A program made the position numbers and the translations under genes. 6,475 bases of DNA from an uncultured Solirubrobacteraceae bacterium (GTDB lineage Bacteria; Actinomycetota; Thermoleophilia; Solirubrobacterales; Solirubrobacteraceae): positions 1 through 6,475 of the forward strand of contig CATPBV010000002.1 in the NCBI GenBank assembly GCA_955652345.1, in the 5' to 3' direction. The stretch's first letter is position 1; the number at the start of each line of letters is the position of its first letter. The notes below the pieces were generated by a model, which saw only the letters and a program-made list of their open reading frames with translations, did not search any database and was not told the DNA's origin. Positions 4,564 to 6,475 of this stretch are shown here, piece by piece.

Positions 4564-5099
4564 GCGAATCGCGGTTCGACGAGCTGATCCACGCAAGTAC
4601 GCGTCTTTCGATCGTCGCCCTGCTCGCGGCTGCCGACTGGGCCGAGTTTGCCTTCCTTCGCGACCAGCTGAGGCTTTCGGACTCCGCGCTCTCCAAGCAG
4701 CTGTCGACGCTCGAAGCAGCCGGCTATGTCGACATCGAGCGCCCGGTAAGAGATCGTCGACGCCGGGTGCGGGCGAAGTTGACTCCGAGAGGCGAAGCTG
4801 CCTTCAGAGGACACGTCGCGGCGCTCCGTGAGATCGTCGCCACCGCCGACCCAGAACGTACCTACGCATCAACCGCTCGCCCCGAGTCCGAACTGGTTAC
4901 CGGAACCGAAGCGACTGAGCAATCGCTTCTGATCAGCGCGGTCCCCCCGGCTTATAACCAAGGCTGGGGCGCGCCCCGGGTTAAGGGCGGCGGGAGGGGT
5001 TCCGGCCCCCGCACGCCTTGCTGTTCGATCCCCGGCGCCCGCGACAACAGTGGACAAACCCCGGCGTGCGGGGGTGGAACCCCTCCCGCCGACCCCTAA
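4560..5099 (+). CDS. Winged-helix transcriptional regulator with atypical repeat-encoded C-terminal tail
   Basis: Residues about 1-98 form a compact winged helix-turn-helix domain. FDELIHASTRLSIVALLA is helix 1; FAFLRDQLRLSDSALSKQLSTLEAAGYV (31-57) holds the helix-turn-helix with recognition helix SALSKQLSTLE; RPVRDRRRRVRAKLTPRGEAAF (61-82) is the basic wing followed by the LTPRG motif of MarR-like and HTH_34-type regulators. Such proteins are usually about 100 residues and dimeric, fitting the palindromic operators before the cassette; autoregulation is inferred. The frame continues to residue 179. Residues from about 129 on, Gly/Pro-rich, are encoded by the repeat DNA at 4955-5099 and resemble no domain, so they are probably a readthrough tail gained when a stop was lost or repeat DNA arrived. 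The start overlaps the upstream stop (ATGA). Its TAA lies across the jag TAG on the other strand. Confidence 0.85.
   Translation: MSESRFDELIHASTRLSIVALLAAADWAEFAFLRDQLRLSDSALSKQLSTLEAAGYVDIERPVRDRRRRVRAKLTPRGEAAFRGHVAALREIVATADPERTYASTARPESELVTGTEATEQSLLISAVPPAYNQGWGAPRVKGGGRGSGPRTPCCSIPGARDNSGQTPACGGGTPPADP
4955..4993. repeat. Direct repeat copy 2, at the right end of the plus-strand cassette
   Basis: This is the same-orientation partner of 3965-4003, offset by exactly 990 bp. Its central palindrome is GGGGCGCGCCCC (4966-4977). Relative to copy 1 the outer A/T of the GGGACGCGTCCC core has become G/C on both sides, so dyad symmetry is kept. It lies within the reading frame of the regulator tail and leads directly into the long inverted repeat. 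Confidence 0.6.
4988..5091. repeat. Long inverted repeat at the convergent gene ends (possible bidirectional terminator)
   Basis: The left arm is 4988-5017 and the right arm 5063-5091. A 16-bp block (4988-5003 with 5076-5091, containing GGCGGGAGGGGTTCC) and a 12-bp block (CCCCCGCACGCC at 5006-5017 with 5063-5074) pair perfectly, separated by a two-versus-one-base bulge. The 45-base middle can form a small inner stem (CTGTT 5021-5025 with AACAG 5046-5050). Weaker pairing extends outward to about 4981 and 5099, over the stop codons of the regulator and jag. The place between convergent genes suits transcription termination, but no T-run follows, and the large GC-rich arms could equally be a dispersed intergenic repeat. 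Confidence 0.75.
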
Positions 5100-5551
5100 T
5101 GGACCACAGGGGCAACGACCAGCCGACGCGACGGTTCGTCACCCTCGCTGTACGTCTCGACGTCGTGCCGAGCCTTAAGGTGCTCGTGGATGATCTTTCG
5201 GTCAAGCGCGTTCATCGCCTCGAGCGCAACGGGTCGCTGGTCGTGTATCGCAGCTTCAGCCGCCTGATCCGCAGTCGCGCGCAGAGCCACAGCCCGCCGC
5301 TCCCGATAGCCCGACGCGTCGACGACGACGCGCTTGCGGGACTCCGGGCCTCGGAACGCAAACCGGTAGGCCAGATGCTGGATCGCCTCGATCGTCTGGC
5401 CGTGGTGGCCGATCAGCAGGCCGAGATCGTCGCCGACGAACGTTCCGGTGATCCCCTCGTCGTCCTCTTGGATCTCAACCGCGGCCTCGACGCCGGCCTC
5501 GGTCGCTATTCGCTCGAGCATCTCGCGAACGCGGACGGCCCCCTCGGACAT
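5096..5551 (-). CDS. jag: RNA-binding protein Jag/KhpB (KH and R3H domains)
   Basis: Jag/KhpB is a cytosolic RNA-binding protein, usually encoded just after yidC and linked to post-transcriptional control of cell-envelope genes. The 151-residue product has a KH domain with its GxxG loop at 48-51 (GHHG, in LLIGHHGQTIEAIQHLAYRFA). An R3H domain follows, with Arg118 and His122 in DRKIIHEHL, and the usual ending VETYSEGDEPSRRLVVAP. There is no Jag-N domain, as in many actinobacterial forms. The ATG at 5549-5551 is preferred over a GTG at 5563 because AGAGGTGG lies eight bases upstream and conserved sequence starts there. The gene follows yidC by 14 bp and so shares its transcript. Its stop codon lies at the outer edge of the long inverted repeat, and the rest of the usual operon resumes only after the plus-strand cassette. 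Confidence 0.95.
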   Translation of the reverse strand: MSEGAVRVREMLERIATEAGVEAAVEIQEDDEGITGTFVGDDLGLLIGHHGQTIEAIQHLAYRFAFRGPESRKRVVVDASGYRERRAVALRATADQAAEAAIHDQRPVALEAMNALDRKIIHEHLKARHDVETYSEGDEPSRRLVVAPVVH

Positions 5552-5565
5552 CACTGCTTCCACCT

Positions 5566-6475
5566 CTATCTCCGTCGGCCGGATCGTTTCTTCTTCTTGC
5601 GAGGTGGCGGAGGCGGGGGTCCACTGCGCTGGCCGCCTCCGGCGCTCACACCGGCCGGCTGCCGTGCGGGTCGCTCCTTCCCGCGCAGGAGTCCGGCCAA
5701 CCCGCCGCCGAAGCCAGCTCCATTTCCGCCGCCCGACCCGCCGCCATCGCGACCAGAGCCTCCGCCGCCGCCGGCACCGCGCCCCGACCGGCCGCCTCCG
5801 CCGCCGCCAGCGGGGCCATCGGGCGCCGTCACCGGCGGGGGTCCGATGCGCTTACGAATGATGTACTGCTGAAGGATCGTCCAGGAGTTCGTGGTGATCC
5901 AGTAGACGAGCACCCCTGCCGGGAACTGAATGATGAAGATCACGAAGAACAGCGGCAGGAACAGCATCAGCATCCGCTGATTGCGCTCCATCGTGGGGGT
6001 CGACATCATCAGCGTCGAGGCGAGCTGTGTCCCGACGTAGAGGACGATCAGGACGATCAACGTCGCGCCAACGGCGTGATTCGTCAGATCCGAGATGAAC
6101 AGGAAGCCGGCACCGTTGTTGGGCCCGCACGGCGCTGTCTGCGTGGTCGGGATGCCGTGGACGAGATGCGCGTGCTGATAGAGAAGCTGCGTGTGCGGGC
6201 AGATGTCCTTCCGCAACGTCGAGCGCAGCATGTAGAACAGCGAGATGAAGACCGGGATCTGGGCGGCGAGCGGGAGACATGACCCGAATGGGTTGATCTG
6301 GTTCTCCTTGTAGAACTTCATCATCTCCTGCTGCTGGCGCTGCTTGTCCTCCTTGTACTTGGCCTGCAGCGCCTTCAGCTCCGGCATGTGGCTCTGGAGC
6401 CTCTGCATCGAGTGGTACTGCTTGACCGTCAGCGGCACCAGCACCGCCCGCACCACCACGGTCAGCAGCACGATC
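5566..6475 (-). CDS. yidC: Membrane protein insertase YidC (Oxa1 family), N-terminus beyond right edge
   Basis: YidC inserts and folds membrane proteins, alone or with SecYEG. About 302 residues are visible. The frame is open to the right edge, and the GTG at 6469-6471 is internal, not the start. The first helix, VVVRAVLVPLTVKQYHSMQ, carries the conserved groove Arg (residue 8 counted from that GTG). A charged cytosolic helical hairpin (SHMPELKALQAKYKEDKQRQQQEMM) follows, then NPFGSCLPLAAQIPVFISLFYML and hydrophobic segments near 132-152 and 167-192, the last ending YWITTNSWTILQQYII. This is the Oxa1/YidC2-type core. The tail from about residue 220 is unusual: roughly 70 residues rich in Gly, then a proline run and a strongly basic end, PRKKKKRSGRRR. 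Basic tails of YidC homologues can contact ribosomes, and a similar role here is inferred. It is the first gene of the visible operon. Confidence 0.96.
   Translation of the reverse strand, partial: IVLLTVVVRAVLVPLTVKQYHSMQRLQSHMPELKALQAKYKEDKQRQQQEMMKFYKENQINPFGSCLPLAAQIPVFISLFYMLRSTLRKDICPHTQLLYQHAHLVHGIPTTQTAPCGPNNGAGFLFISDLTNHAVGATLIVLIVLYVGTQLASTLMMSTPTMERNQRMLMLFLPLFFVIFIIQFPAGVLVYWITTNSWTILQQYIIRKRIGPPPVTAPDGPAGGGGGGRSGRGAGGGGGSGRDGGGSGGGNGAGFGGGLAGLLRGKERPARQPAGVSAGGGQRSGPPPPPPRKKKKRSGRRR

Noticed and set aside
4908..4929. GAAGCGA/TCGCTTC 7-bp stem within the regulator frame as an intrinsic terminator
   Set aside because: No T-run follows, and it lies inside the open frame; the evidence is too weak to call a terminator.
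5049..5057. Single DnaA-box-like TTGTCCACT (minus strand)
   Set aside because: It matches eight of nine bases of the high-GC actinobacterial box TTGTCCACA, but it stands alone inside the loop of the inverted repeat. An origin needs a cluster, and none is seen.
5018..5872. Plus-strand frame of 284 codons opposite jag and the yidC tail
   Set aside because: It begins in the inverted repeat and its proline-rich end is merely the antisense of the Gly-rich YidC tail.
1..6475. tRNA, rRNA, CRISPR array, transposase or integrase
   Set aside because: None was recognised. The only repeats are the pairs described, with no regularly spaced array and no recombinase motif in any convincing frame.

Overview
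The window is high-GC chromosomal DNA. It carries the conserved replication-origin-proximal gene block yidC - jag(khpB) - rsmG - parA - parB on the minus strand, followed by a VOC-family protein and a degenerate metallo-beta-lactamase-fold protein. Base composition, the gene order, the separate ParA/ParB pair and the protein style suggest an actinobacterium, possibly Thermoleophilia (Gaiellales/Solirubrobacterales-like). That placement is inferred from the sequence alone. No dnaA, rnpA, rpmH or DnaA-box cluster is present, so the origin itself is not visible.

Layout from right to left, which is the direction of transcription of the main operon. 6475-5566 is YidC, cut by the right edge, with a long Gly-rich basic tail. 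5551-5096 is Jag/KhpB. An interruption follows at about 3917-5095: a plus-strand two-gene cassette holding a small four-helix membrane protein (4093-4563) and a winged-helix regulator (4560-5099), joined by an ATGA overlap. Next come a LAGLIDADG-like small protein (3916-3515), RsmG (3522-2758), ParA (2684-1926), ParB (1912-1046), a VOC/glyoxalase-fold protein (999-625) and an MBL-fold-like protein (549 to beyond the left edge).

The most unusual DNA lies in and around the cassette. Its promoter carries two 19-bp palindromes of the form ACTTTCC-N5-GGAAAGT, which look like operators for the cassette's own regulator. The cassette is flanked by imperfect direct repeats (3965-4003 and 4955-4993), each centred on a perfect 12-bp palindrome that differs between copies by a symmetrical compensating change. 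A long inverted repeat (4988-5091) lies at the convergent end, and the regulator's reading frame runs through it. Upstream of the LAGLIDADG-like gene are the two halves of a consensus parS site, TGTTTCAC and GTGAAACA, separated by 13 bp; the start codon of that gene may lie inside one half.

Functionally, the minus-strand genes cover membrane protein insertion (YidC), RNA binding (Jag), 16S rRNA G527 methylation (RsmG) and chromosome segregation (ParA/ParB). The plus-strand cassette appears to be a self-contained, autoregulated accessory unit. No gene-free stretch exceeds 300 bases; the largest gap (3917-4092) is filled by the parS-like halves, a repeat copy and the operator/promoter region.
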